DNA from: CAZFPT01 sp046541875
GTDB lineage: Bacteria; Planctomycetota; Phycisphaerae; SM23-33
Direction: 5' to 3'
Length of the DNA stretch: 35,958 bases
Assembly: GCA_046541875.1 (NCBI GenBank)
Contig: JBKHCL010000026.1
Location: forward strand, 1-35,958
The position numbers and the translations under genes were made by a program. Positions 16,861 through 25,692 of the stretch are shown in pieces (within the stretch, counting starts at the first letter, position 1; the number at the start of each line of letters is the position of its first letter). The notes beneath the pieces were generated by a model, which did not search any database, was not told the origin of the DNA, and saw only the letters and a program-made list of their open reading frames with translations.

Positions 16861-17038
16861 GGATCAACGGGAATGCAACCCCCACCGGCTGTGAAGAAGA
16901 CAAAAACGGTGCGCACACCTGCCCAGCCTACGACGAGTTGCGGGCCGAACCCGCCCCGAGCGCACTCGAAGCGAACCAGCCAGTGGGTGTGATGGTCAGA
17001 GGAAATGGTTCTTTGACTTTAGGGTCTCACGCTGTAAG
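16861..17038. other. Intergenic region, no gene recognised
   Basis: About 180 bases between the UroD-like remnant and the end of the nuclease-like gene. Small frames exist but none shows homology or codon bias. It may be deletion scar. Confidence 0.35.
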
Positions 17039-18040
17039 TCAGGAATTCTTTGCGTGCTTCAGCACCGCGATCAGTTGCTTCAGCTGTTCAGAGTTTAGAA
17101 ACCAACTCCTGTCCGGATCGTACGTCGAAGCCTCCCTCGCGGGAGTCTGCAGCAACGACCGCAGCTCCTTGTCGCTGATCCCGAAGTATTCTATCAGCCG
17201 TTTGATGAAGAACATGACTGCCAAGCCACGGCTTGCATCGCTCGCATCTGGATAGATACCCATGAGGGTCTTTCTCGCTTTGTTCTCCCCCATATTGCCT
17301 ACAAAAGCCACGTTGGTACGGGTGCGGTTCATGCCGTCAAACAAAGAGCGAAGTTCTCGCAGCGCCCTGTCATAGAGGTCCGCAACACCGCTCTGTTCTG
17401 CCAGTTGATGAAGCTCTTCCAATGTGCGGGGCGGTTTACGTTTTGACTTACTCTCAGCGCGGGTCTGTACTTCCTCCTCATCGAGCAAAAGCGAACGGCC
17501 GACAAATTCGCCTTCGGCAGTCCTGAAGTAGGCGAACGTGACGACGTTTATGTCGATATCGTGTGTCTCCGAAAGATACCTCACGATTCGCTCGGTCGCC
17601 GCATCGATAGACGAAGCAACGAGGTAGATGCGGTGTCGTTCGTTCAGAATTTCGGGCACGTCCGTCTGGAACTGCTCTCGGAAGGCTTGCTCAAACGTGT
17701 TACCCTCAACAAAACCGCTGGCGATTTCCGTTATGGCCTCGTGGCCCAGATCTTGTACCCACGACGCGTAGTCCAAGGCCTGCGCCACCACGTCTCGCGG
17801 AGTCTTGTCACGCTTGAGTTCGAGAATGACCAAGTTGCCAACCGGATCAACGGCCAGCAGGTCAATGAAGCCGCCGTAGGCGGTCTCAATCTGCTGGCCG
17901 ATAGCCAAGAGGTCGGTCCCGATAAGACTGATATCGTGACAAAGCCATTCTTCGAGCCTGGATTCGAGATCAAGCTTTTCTCGAGGCACCGGCGAGGGGC
18001 GCTCATTAATAACTTGCCACAACTGCATCTCGGTTGGCAT
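17039..18040 (-). CDS. PD-(D/E)XK nuclease-like protein (NucS/DUF91-type)
   Basis: Predicted nuclease-fold protein of 333 residues. The catalytic signature is visible: E30/E31 in the first helix, D60 in GGFIDLLAVD, E74-x-K76 in LVILELKRD, and Q87 in AQALDYASWV. This is the pattern of NucS/DUF91-like endonucleases, which cut mismatched or branched DNA or act in defence. The C-terminal half (DEEEVQTRAESK, then GMNRTRTNVAFVG onward) has no recognised domain and may bind DNA or a partner. The ATG at 18040 was chosen over one at 18166 because the longer lead has no homology. G+C is clearly lower than in neighbours (29 of 60 bases in the line from 17521), suggesting horizontal transfer. No methyltransferase or defence partner is adjacent. 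Confidence 0.7.
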   Translation of the reverse strand: MPTEMQLWQVINERPSPVPREKLDLESRLEEWLCHDISLIGTDLLAIGQQIETAYGGFIDLLAVDPVGNLVILELKRDKTPRDVVAQALDYASWVQDLGHEAITEIASGFVEGNTFEQAFREQFQTDVPEILNERHRIYLVASSIDAATERIVRYLSETHDIDINVVTFAYFRTAEGEFVGRSLLLDEEEVQTRAESKSKRKPPRTLEELHQLAEQSGVADLYDRALRELRSLFDGMNRTRTNVAFVGNMGENKARKTLMGIYPDASDASRGLAVMFFIKRLIEYFGISDKELRSLLQTPAREASTYDPDRSWFLNSEQLKQLIAVLKHAKNS

Positions 18041-18221
18041 AGTTTTGTCCGTATTCTTAGCTAACGAACCAGAGACCCTTGCCAAAGGCCCGAATGTGTC
18101 CGCGCGGACACGGCGGGCAGGAAGGCTAGCGATCCCAACGCATTCATTGTCCATCAACCGCCTCATCGGTCAAGGCCGTAGCGGAGGCATTGCTGTTCAT
18201 GTGGCCGGAAGACTTCGGCGG

Positions 18222-19559
18222 TTACGCCCGGCCGGCGACGCCCTTTACGTCGTAGCCGAGCGATTCGACCGCCTCGCGGAGGCGATCAGGTTCGATGGCC
18301 TGGCCGGTGACGTCGGCCCGCCCCTTGGCGGCGTCGGCGGAGGCGTTGCGCACACCGGCGACCTCCTGCAGAGCCCGTTTCACCGCGTCGGCGCAGTGCG
18401 AGCAGTGCATTCCCTCGATTCTCAGCCGCCAGGCGTTGGAGCCGATCTCCTCGCCGGCCAATCTCTCAGCAAGGTCTTCCGGAGCCGTCGGCTCGTTCCA
18501 GCGTTCCTGCTGCGATCGGCGCTGTGTCAACCAGCCGGTCAATCTCGGCCGCAGGATCGCATGGGCGAGCACGGCGATCAGCAGAATGGTCGAGCCCAGC
18601 TTCAGCCAGAGGGGCATCATCTCGCCCATCGGCGGGGCGGGGGTCATGCCCGTCGAATGGAAAATCCAGTTCAGCACCATCCCGGCTGCCAAGGCGGTCA
18701 GCCCGACCGAAAGCAGATAGATGATTGCGGTCTTCCTTCCCATGGTCCGCCAGAGTGTCGCGATGGTGGCCGCGTTTGTGGCAGGTCCGGTCATGAGGAA
18801 CACCATCGCCGCCCCGGGCTCCACGCCCTTGCTCACCAGGGCAGCGGCGATCGGAACCGATGCCGTCGCGCAGACGTACATCGGAACGCCCAGGACCATC
18901 ATCACGAGCATGCCTGCAATTCCGCCGCCCACTACGCGGATCAACTGCTCGGCCGGGACCAGCGCGGAGATCAGTGCCGCGATGACCAGTCCCACCAGCA
19001 GGGCCGTTCCGATGTCGGCCGGCAGCGTCACAAACCCGTACTTCAACCCCCGGATCCACGGATGCGCCGCTTCCCCATCGACGCAGCAGGCGTCGGTGCA
19101 GGCAGCTCCCTGCTGCATGTGTTCGACGTCGGCGTCGGCGTTGTCTTCTTCCGTGCTCATCGCCACCGCCGATCCGCCGATGAGCCCGCACACCAGCGCC
19201 GCCAGAGGCCGAAAGATCGCCACCACCGGGCCCAGCAGGCTGAACGTTACGAAAATGCTGTCCACGCCGGTCTGCGGGGTGGAAATCAGGAACGACGTGG
19301 TCGGCCCCTTTCCCGCCCCATGCCGCCGAAGCGACGCCGCCACGGGAATCACCCCGCACGAGCACAGCGGCAGGGGGATGCCCATCAGCGAAGCCTTGGA
19401 GACGTTCCAGAACCCTCGCCCGCCGAGATGTTTCTCGACCCACGCGGGGCGCACCAGCACGCTCAACACGCCGGCCACCAGAAACCCGAACAGCAGGTAG
19501 GGGGACATTTCCAGCAGCACGTCCCAGAAATCGACAGCGACATTCCAGACAGTATCCAT
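18222..19559 (-). CDS. SO_0444-type Cu/Zn efflux permease with C-terminal HMA domain
   Basis: Polytopic permease of the SO_0444 (DUF318/permease) family, 445 residues, proposed to export copper or zinc. Two four-helix halves frame the protein. The first half ends with the conserved PLPLCSCGVIPVA motif (C66, C68) and GPTTSFLISTPQTGVDS; the second carries MYVCATASVPIAAAL and FLMTGPATNAATI. Between them lies a hydrophilic loop with a CTDACC cluster. The C-terminus is a heavy-metal-associated domain with GMHCSHC (C386, C389), which should bind a soft metal ion. The ATG at 19559 follows AAAGGTAAG and lies 5 bases after the stop of the TIGR02757 gene, so the two are cotranscribed. Confidence 0.88.
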   Translation of the reverse strand: MDTVWNVAVDFWDVLLEMSPYLLFGFLVAGVLSVLVRPAWVEKHLGGRGFWNVSKASLMGIPLPLCSCGVIPVAASLRRHGAGKGPTTSFLISTPQTGVDSIFVTFSLLGPVVAIFRPLAALVCGLIGGSAVAMSTEEDNADADVEHMQQGAACTDACCVDGEAAHPWIRGLKYGFVTLPADIGTALLVGLVIAALISALVPAEQLIRVVGGGIAGMLVMMVLGVPMYVCATASVPIAAALVSKGVEPGAAMVFLMTGPATNAATIATLWRTMGRKTAIIYLLSVGLTALAAGMVLNWIFHSTGMTPAPPMGEMMPLWLKLGSTILLIAVLAHAILRPRLTGWLTQRRSQQERWNEPTAPEDLAERLAGEEIGSNAWRLRIEGMHCSHCADAVKRALQEVAGVRNASADAAKGRADVTGQAIEPDRLREAVESLGYDVKGVAGRA

Positions 19560-19564
19560 GGAGC

Positions 19565-20368
19565 TTACCTTTTCTTCTTACACAAACGGGCCAGTTCCGT
19601 TGTCGGATCCACGTCTGGGTGAATCCCCAGCCGCGTGAGGGCAAAATCATACTTCACCGGATCGTCCGGGTCGAAGCGTCGCAGCGAGCGGGTGATCTCG
19701 ATCGCCGTTTTCGCGTCGGCCGACCGACGGGAGGTCAGGCCCAGGGCTTGCCCCATTCTATGCATGTGAGTGTCCAGCGGAACGACGAGCCTCGCCCGCC
19801 AGGCGGGGTTCCACCCGCCCGGATCGATCGCGTCGGCGCGAATCATCCATCGCAGCCACAGCCATAATCGTTTGCATGCGCTGCCCTTTGCCGGCCTGGG
19901 CAGCAGGTGGCCGCATCGGCTGCGGGGGTCCAGCAGATCCACGAAACGTCCCAGGCCCGGCGCGAGTGTCTCGTCCTGCTCGCCCACGCCCCCGGCGAAA
20001 CACGCCTCCAGCGAGCCGAACAGCCACACCAGTCGACGAGCACCGAGCAGCATGTCGGCCAGCTGTCTGCCGGTATTGAAGCGGTGTTTGAACGCCTCCA
20101 GCCGGGCCCGCAGTTCCCGCGGTCTGCTGTTGGCCAACAGCTCGCCGGGCCGCTCGCCGAGAACATCCAACACGCGGCGGGCGCTGTTGAGGATCTGCCC
20201 GACGCGCCCATGGGACAGCGCCGAGACCACCAGGCCGACCACCTCGCGGTCCCGCACGTGGCGGTAAGGGGCGACCAGCTGCAGGGGATCGGGAGAAAGG
20301 AACTCCGCGCGCGTGTATCGCCGGTAAAGCTGGTCCATCGTCTCGCGGGTCACTCGGACGTTCGTCAT
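19565..20368 (-). CDS. TIGR02757 / DUF2400 family protein
   Basis: Member of the TIGR02757 family of helical proteins, function unknown, 267 residues, typical length. Characteristic segments are PYRHVRDREVVGLVVSALSHGRV near the N-terminus, CKRLWLWLRWMIR in the middle, and VVPLDTHMHRMGQALGLTSRRSADAKTA followed by PVKYDFALTRLGIH at the end. The last resembles the helix-hairpin-helix glycosylase fold, so a DNA-repair-like origin is possible. The ATG at 20368 is chosen over one at 20419 because homology starts there. GGAGG lies only 2 bases before the ATG, which is too close for normal ribosome binding, while a -10-like TACACT lies 7 bases away. It leads the operon with the metal permease. Confidence 0.8.
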   Translation of the reverse strand: MTNVRVTRETMDQLYRRYTRAEFLSPDPLQLVAPYRHVRDREVVGLVVSALSHGRVGQILNSARRVLDVLGERPGELLANSRPRELRARLEAFKHRFNTGRQLADMLLGARRLVWLFGSLEACFAGGVGEQDETLAPGLGRFVDLLDPRSRCGHLLPRPAKGSACKRLWLWLRWMIRADAIDPGGWNPAWRARLVVPLDTHMHRMGQALGLTSRRSADAKTAIEITRSLRRFDPDDPVKYDFALTRLGIHPDVDPTTELARLCKKKR

Positions 20369-20423
20369 GCCCTCCAGTGTAGCCGATCTCGCCGAGTCGC
20401 CCGACGTTTGTGGTAACATGCGC

Positions 20424-20452
20424 TTGGTCGCTCCGGTCGGTCATGCTATAGT
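20424..20452 (+). promoter_or_regulatory. Promoter of the GreA-fusion gene
   Basis: TTGGTC (20424-20429), 17-base spacer and TATAGT (20447-20452) preceded by TG one base upstream, an extended -10. The start gives a leader of about 33 bases with AAGGAG before the ATG at 20492. It is one of the best sigma70-like matches in the window. Confidence 0.65.
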
Positions 20453-20491
20453 GTTCGATCCCCCAAAGGGCATCGGGGGCAAGGAGCGACG

Positions 20492-22687
20492 ATGAACATC
20501 AAAGAGTACAGGCAATGGATCCACGCCGGATCGACCAATACCATCGAAAGTGCCTGGCTGGTGGCGATGGACGCCAATCAGCCCGTCGCGCAGATGCGCG
20601 AGGTGCTGGACCTGCTGAACCGCTCGAAAATGAGCGAGTTGGCGGACACTCTTGGCTGGACGCTGCTGGAAGACCGCATCGAGTCTCTCGGGCCCGAAGA
20701 GGCGCTGGAGGTCGTCAAGGTCATCCTGCCGGCGCTGTCCGGCGAGGATGAAGTTCGCTCGGCGTCGGCCGACCTGTACCGCAAGGTCCACGGCGACCAC
20801 GAGCACTTCGATACGATCCTGGACGCCGCCGGTCTGGAGGGCAACCAGTCGCCCCGTCGGGCCGTCCAGACGCTGGAGACCGCTCTGGCGATCAAACCCG
20901 GTTCCTATGTGGTCAACCGCCACGACGACGACGCCTGGCGCGTCACGGGCTTCAATGAGGTCCTGCAGGAATTCGACCTGGTCGACCATCGAGGCCGCCA
21001 AAGCTCGCTGGAGTGCAAGCTGCTTGCCGATGAATACGACCCCGCCGATCCGGAAGACTTCCGTGTCATCAGTCGATTCGACCGCGAAGGCTTCCAGACG
21101 CTCCTGCAGAAAGACCCCCAGGCGGCGCTGCGGGGCATCTGCCTGGCCAAGGGAGGCAGCATCGCTCAGCCGCAACTGAAGGAACTGCTGGTCGAGACGT
21201 TCCTGCCCCCCAACAAATGGTCCTCGTGGTGGGGACGGGCGCGGACGGCCATCAAGAAATCCGACGTGCTCACGGTGGACGGTCGCCCTGCGGTTGTGGA
21301 ATATCACCCCAGCGGGCGCACGCTGGAGGAAGAGCTCGCCCCCGCCGTCGATCAGGCGATCCTGCCCGAGGAGTATTTCGGCCTCCTTCGCACCTATGTT
21401 CGCGAGGCCCGGCAGCGTGGCGTACCGGTCGAGGAGAGCTTTGCGGGCACCATCCTTGAAACGCTCGCGCGAATGGCGGACGACTACCGCGCCAACCGCC
21501 CGGGCGATGCGCTGACGGCCGCCCTCGCCCTGGATGCCGCCGAGGACATGGGCCTGACGCTGCCCGAGGGCGACTATCCCCGTGGAGCGGATATTCTCAC
21601 CAAGCGTTCCAACCCCGCCCCCGCCGTTGCGGACATCCCCAACAGCGACCTTTGGCCCGTTGCGATGAAAGCCCTGGATCAGCGCGAGGACGCCGCCGAC
21701 CAGTTCGAGCAGCTTCTCACACTCATGCCCGCTTCGCAACTGGACGCCATCGCCCAGCGCCTGCGAAACGCCGATCGCGAGGACGCCATCAAGAAGGCCG
21801 CCGCCGAATGCATTCTGGACGTGGCCGACAATCTGGAGATCTGCCTTTGGTTGTGGAAGGGCCCAGCCGTCAAGGTGCCCTCCGCCCCCGATCCACTGGA
21901 CCTGCTCAGCCGCTTCCTTGCAGCGATGCAGGAACTCCACCGCGAGCACGCCGTGGACAACGACTTCCGCCGCGACGCCTGCCAGAAGATTCGCAACGCG
22001 CTGACCGAGAGCGGCTGCCGTCGCTTCCTGGAAGCCCTCGAGCAGATGGACGAAGCCGTCGCCCGAACCATCAAGCGGCGGATCGAGCGTTCGCCGGGCC
22101 TGAGCACCTCTTCCCGCGAGGAACTGCTTCAACTGGTCCGCGAGAAATACTACAAGCTCTTCCTCAAGGAGAAGGTCGAGCCCTGGTTGGACGAATCGGC
22201 TGTCTACCTCACCGAGGAGTCGCTGCACCGGAAAGAGGCCGAGCTCAAGGAGCTTACCGAGGTGCGCATTCCAGCCAACTCCAAAGCCATCGGTGCCGCC
22301 GCCGACCTGGGCGACCTCAGCGAGAACGGCGAATGGCAGTACGCCATCGAAGAACGCCGCCGCCTGCTGGGGCAGGTCGCCAACCTCCAGGACGACCTGG
22401 CCCGGGCGCGCATCATCGAACCTCGGGACATCCCGACAGACTCGGTGGGCATCGGCTCACGCGTGACGGTCCGTCCCGTCGAAGGTGGCGAGCCGGTGGA
22501 CCTGACGTTCATGGGGCCGTGGGAAACCAACGTCGACGCCCGCATCTTCAGCTACAAGACGCCGCTGGCACAGGCGCTGATGGGTCTGAAGGTCGGCGAA
22601 ACCGCCACGCTGAAACTCGGTGGCGTCGAGGGTGAGTACACCATCGAAGCGATCAATCCCGGCATGTCCGAACAATCCGTCGAATAG
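20492..22687 (+). CDS. greA: GreA-type transcript cleavage factor with a long N-terminal extension
   Basis: The last 160 residues form a complete GreA: a coiled-coil with the acidic tip GDLSENGEW (D608, E611), which enters the RNA polymerase secondary channel to stimulate transcript cleavage, then the FKBP-like C-terminal domain (PLAQALMGLKVGETATL). The first 560 or so residues are helical, acidic and lack a recognised enzyme motif. Stand-alone GreA is about 158 residues. Chlamydial GreA has a comparable long N-terminal region, and this protein is likely of that kind, by analogy. AAGGAG lies 5 bases before the ATG. The essential acidic pair is intact, so cleavage activity is expected. The role of the extension is unknown. 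Confidence 0.88.
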   Translation: MNIKEYRQWIHAGSTNTIESAWLVAMDANQPVAQMREVLDLLNRSKMSELADTLGWTLLEDRIESLGPEEALEVVKVILPALSGEDEVRSASADLYRKVHGDHEHFDTILDAAGLEGNQSPRRAVQTLETALAIKPGSYVVNRHDDDAWRVTGFNEVLQEFDLVDHRGRQSSLECKLLADEYDPADPEDFRVISRFDREGFQTLLQKDPQAALRGICLAKGGSIAQPQLKELLVETFLPPNKWSSWWGRARTAIKKSDVLTVDGRPAVVEYHPSGRTLEEELAPAVDQAILPEEYFGLLRTYVREARQRGVPVEESFAGTILETLARMADDYRANRPGDALTAALALDAAEDMGLTLPEGDYPRGADILTKRSNPAPAVADIPNSDLWPVAMKALDQREDAADQFEQLLTLMPASQLDAIAQRLRNADREDAIKKAAAECILDVADNLEICLWLWKGPAVKVPSAPDPLDLLSRFLAAMQELHREHAVDNDFRRDACQKIRNALTESGCRRFLEALEQMDEAVARTIKRRIERSPGLSTSSREELLQLVREKYYKLFLKEKVEPWLDESAVYLTEESLHRKEAELKELTEVRIPANSKAIGAAADLGDLSENGEWQYAIEERRRLLGQVANLQDDLARARIIEPRDIPTDSVGIGSRVTVRPVEGGEPVDLTFMGPWETNVDARIFSYKTPLAQALMGLKVGETATLKLGGVEGEYTIEAINPGMSEQSVE

Positions 22688-22709
22688 CGGCAAGGACTAT
22701 TCGACGTTT

Positions 22710-22766
22710 CCCCGCGCAGGCCGTCGGCTGCGGCTGGAGACACGCGGGGGCCGAAAGCTCCCGGCC
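22710..22766. terminator. Hairpin cluster between convergent greA and feoB
   Basis: CCCCGCG (22710-22716) pairs with CGCGGGG (22743-22749) and contains an inner GCAG/CTGC stem. A second stem pairs GGCCG (22749-22753) with CGGCC (22762-22766). Position between convergent stops suggests two-way termination, but no T tract follows. Confidence 0.4.
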
Positions 22767-22783
22767 GCTTTGCGGATCGCGCC

Positions 22784-25342
22784 TCAGACCAGCAGCCGAC
22801 CCACCTGGTAGACGATCAGCGTGCTGATGTACGCCAGGGCGGTCAGCCCCCCCAACTGCAGCAGGGCCCAGCTCCATCGGCCTGACTCCTGGCGCGTGGC
22901 GGCGATGGTGGCTACGCACGGGGCGCTGGTCAGGCAGAAAAGCATCACGCAGAACGCCTGCAGCGCGGTGTAGTTTTTGCGCAGCTTGCCTCGCAGCGAG
23001 TCGGCGGCAGAGCCTTCATCCTCGTCGGCGACCGAATACACGATGCCCAACTGGGCCACGAAAATTTCCTTGGCCGCCAGGGCGCCGATCATGGCGGTCC
23101 CGAGTTTCCAGTCGAACCCCAACGGGCGAATGACCGGCTCGAGGCCCTGCCCGATTCGGCCGGCCAGGGCGTAGGACGCCAACTCGCTGCCCCGTTGGCC
23201 GGCAAGCTCGGCCAGACGTTCTTTCAGCGGAGCCCGCATGTCCCGGCGGTAGAACATCGCAGCCGGGTAGGCGTCGGGATACTCCTGCTTGAGGGCGGCG
23301 AGCTTGGTGTCCCGCCGGTCGGCAGCGAGCTTATAGGCCGGGTCGTCCTCATCCCATTCGTGCTCCCGGACCAGTTCCTCAAAGCCATCCTTTATCTCGC
23401 CGATTCGCTCGGCCACCGTGAGCATCGTTGCCAGTCGATCGCCGCCCGGCCTGCGGAGCGCCGCCTGTTTGGTCTGCTGGAATCTTTCTTTGGCCTGCTG
23501 CCAGCCGTCCTCGTGGGGCCAGTACTCCCGTTGCTGCTCCTGCCATTCCATGCGGGCTCCGGCAAGCGTTACCGGGGCGTTGGCGTCGGGCAGGTCGAGC
23601 CTGACAGCCAGTTGGTCGGCCTGGGCGACGTAACGCCGGCGGGCCTGGTTGGCCAGTTCGTCATAGTCTCGCGAGAAGTCCTGCTTCCGCGGGAAGGTTC
23701 CCACCGCCCAGAGGAGGATGGAGGCAGCCAGCAGGATGGTCCCCGCCTTCCTGACGTACATCCACGCCCGCTCCCAGGTGTGGATGAGCAGGCCCTTGGT
23801 GGTGGGCATGCGGTAGGGGGGCAGTTCCATGACGAACGGGGTGGTCTCGCCCTTGAGAATCGTGCTTCGCAGGACCTTCGCCAGGACAATCGCCAGGGCG
23901 ATCCCGATCATGTAGATCCCCCAGAGCATCGGCGCCCGCCACGCCGGCGGGAAGAAGGCCGGGATGATCAGCGCATAGATGGGGAATCGCGCCCCGCAGC
24001 TCATCAGGGGCACCACGAGCATCGTCGTCAGCCGGTCGCGTCGGGTTTCCAGGGTTCGCGTCGCCAGGATCGCGGGCACCGAACAGCCGAACCCGATCAG
24101 CATGGGGATGAAGCTCTTCCCGTGAAGCCCGAGCTTGTGCATGACGTGGTCGATGATGAAGGCCGCCCTGGCCATGTAGCCGGTATCCTCCAGCAGGGCG
24201 ATCGCCAAAAACAGGAACAGAATGTTCGGCAGGAACACCAGCACGCCGCCCACCCCGCCGATAATGCCGTCGACCACAAGGCTCTTGAGCAGGCTGTCGC
24301 TGCCTTTCGGCCAGAACGTCGCGAGGGTACCGCCCAGCCACTCGAAACCCATTTCCAGCCAGTGCATCGGGGCCTCGGCTGCGGTGAAGGTCAGGTGGAA
24401 CACCGCGTACATGAGCACCGCGAACACCGGCAGCCCCAGCCAGCGGTGGGTGAGTACGGCGTCGAGCTTGTCGCTGAGTTCGTGGCGGCGGTGGACGTTG
24501 CTGCGGATCGACTCGCTGACCGCCCCGGAGATGTACCCGAAACGGCGCTCCGCGAGGATCACGTCCGCCGCCTCGCCGAACACCCCGGCCAGATGCTTAC
24601 CGACGTGCTCCGCCTCGGCGCGGATTACCTCGGCCTGCTCGGGCGTGCAGGCATCGTGGAAGTGTTTCAGGGCGTCGGAGTCCTGCCCCTCGATGAGCTT
24701 CAGGGCGGTCCAGCGGGCGGGCATTGCCTCGCCGCAGGCGGCCGTCACGTCGCGGGTGAGGGGCTGGAGGTGCTGCTCGATCTCGTTGCCGTACGTGCAG
24801 TGGCGCTGGTCGGCGACGGCCTGCTCGCGGTTTCGCGCCACGGTGACGGCTGTCCTGAGCAGTTCGTCCACCCCTTCGCCGCGGTGACCGACCGTCTGAA
24901 CAATGGGTACTCCCAGCAAGGCCGAGAGTTCCTGAACGTCCATTTCGACCCCGCTGGCGGCAGCGACGTCCGACATGTTCATCGCGAGCACCACCGGCAG
25001 GCCCAGCTCCAGCAGTTGGGTGGTGAGGTAGAGGTTCCGTTCGAGGTTCGAGGCGTCGACGATGTCGATCACCACGTCGGGCGGCTCGTCGAGGAGCATG
25101 CGTTGAGCGACGATCTCCTCGGGGCTGTGCGCGTCGAGGCTGTAGGTTCCGGGCAGGTCCTCGATGTGAAGGTCGACCCCGTCGATGCGGGCGTTGCCCT
25201 GCTTGCGTTCGACGGTCACACCGGGATAGTTGCCCACATGCTGACGGGCGCCGGTGATGGCGTTGAAGATGGTGGTCTTGCCGGCGTTGGGGTTGCCGGC
25301 CAGCGCCAGGCGAATCGCCCGGGCGTCGCGGAGATCACTCAT
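22784..25342 (-). CDS. feoB: Ferrous iron transporter FeoB
   Basis: Inner-membrane ferrous iron importer, 852 residues. The cytoplasmic G domain has G1 GNPNAGKTT (from residue 16), G2 Thr43, G3 DLPG (62-65) and G4 NMSD (122-125), followed by a helical GDI region. Two Gate motifs are visible, LIGFGCSVPAILATRT in the first membrane half and APCVATIAATRQESG near the C-terminus. Between residues about 550 and 725 lies a charged Arg/Gln/Glu/Lys-rich stretch of about 175 residues that is much longer than in E. coli FeoB. feoA lies 30 bases upstream. The ATG at 25342 places the G1 motif at the usual distance. Confidence 0.95.
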   Translation of the reverse strand: MSDLRDARAIRLALAGNPNAGKTTIFNAITGARQHVGNYPGVTVERKQGNARIDGVDLHIEDLPGTYSLDAHSPEEIVAQRMLLDEPPDVVIDIVDASNLERNLYLTTQLLELGLPVVLAMNMSDVAAASGVEMDVQELSALLGVPIVQTVGHRGEGVDELLRTAVTVARNREQAVADQRHCTYGNEIEQHLQPLTRDVTAACGEAMPARWTALKLIEGQDSDALKHFHDACTPEQAEVIRAEAEHVGKHLAGVFGEAADVILAERRFGYISGAVSESIRSNVHRRHELSDKLDAVLTHRWLGLPVFAVLMYAVFHLTFTAAEAPMHWLEMGFEWLGGTLATFWPKGSDSLLKSLVVDGIIGGVGGVLVFLPNILFLFLAIALLEDTGYMARAAFIIDHVMHKLGLHGKSFIPMLIGFGCSVPAILATRTLETRRDRLTTMLVVPLMSCGARFPIYALIIPAFFPPAWRAPMLWGIYMIGIALAIVLAKVLRSTILKGETTPFVMELPPYRMPTTKGLLIHTWERAWMYVRKAGTILLAASILLWAVGTFPRKQDFSRDYDELANQARRRYVAQADQLAVRLDLPDANAPVTLAGARMEWQEQQREYWPHEDGWQQAKERFQQTKQAALRRPGGDRLATMLTVAERIGEIKDGFEELVREHEWDEDDPAYKLAADRRDTKLAALKQEYPDAYPAAMFYRRDMRAPLKERLAELAGQRGSELASYALAGRIGQGLEPVIRPLGFDWKLGTAMIGALAAKEIFVAQLGIVYSVADEDEGSAADSLRGKLRKNYTALQAFCVMLFCLTSAPCVATIAATRQESGRWSWALLQLGGLTALAYISTLIVYQVGRLLV

Positions 25343-25372
25343 GGGGTCCTCGGAGGAAACGCGTCGGGTGGA

Positions 25373-25621
25373 TCAGTCCTGTTGGAGGGGGGTTACGTGG
25401 ATCTGTCTGGCCATCCCGCGCCCGATCGCCAGGCGCGTCCCGCCCACGGCGATCAGCACCGGGCCCCAGTTGTTGCGTTTGACCAGTTCGAGTTCGCTGC
25501 CCACCGTCACGCCCATAGACCGCAGACGCGACGCGCAGTTGCACCCGCCGTCCAGCGACGCCACGCGGGCCCGCTGACCGATGGGAAACTCCAGCAACGG
25601 TGTCATTGTCGAGGATTTCAT
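25373..25621 (-). CDS. feoA: Ferrous iron transport protein FeoA
   Basis: Small SH3-like cytoplasmic protein of 82 residues that assists FeoB. The family pattern is present: PIGQRARVASLDGG, then LRSMGVTVGSELELV, then GPVLIAVGGTRLAIGRGMARQIHV. Two ATGs compete: the first codon at 25621, with AAGG just upstream, and Met6 (MTPLLEF). The first is reported. It is the first gene of the feoAB operon, with a promoter and a palindromic operator 50-100 bases upstream, so iron-dependent repression is likely. Confidence 0.92.
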   Translation of the reverse strand: MKSSTMTPLLEFPIGQRARVASLDGGCNCASRLRSMGVTVGSELELVKRNNWGPVLIAVGGTRLAIGRGMARQIHVTPLQQD

Positions 25622-25674
25622 GACCTTACCTGACCACGCCCCGGCAGGGCGATTGATACGTCAACAGACTTCGG

Positions 25675-25692
25675 TGTTCACTATGGTGAACA
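25675..25692. promoter_or_regulatory. Palindromic operator of feoAB
   Basis: Perfect 7-4-7 inverted repeat TGTTCAC-TATG-GTGAACA. It begins at the last base of the feoA -10 and covers the predicted transcription start, ideal for a repressor. It does not match the classical E. coli Fur box. A DtxR/MntR-like or divergent Fur-like regulator is the inferred ligand. Confidence 0.55.

Noticed and set aside
17561..18064. Plus-strand 167-codon frame opposite the nuclease gene
   Set aside because: No recognised motif or ribosome site, and the opposite strand carries the PD-(D/E)XK signature.
20441..22228. 595-codon minus-strand frame
   Set aside because: Shadow of the GreA-fusion gene, which has a good promoter, ribosome site and a real domain.
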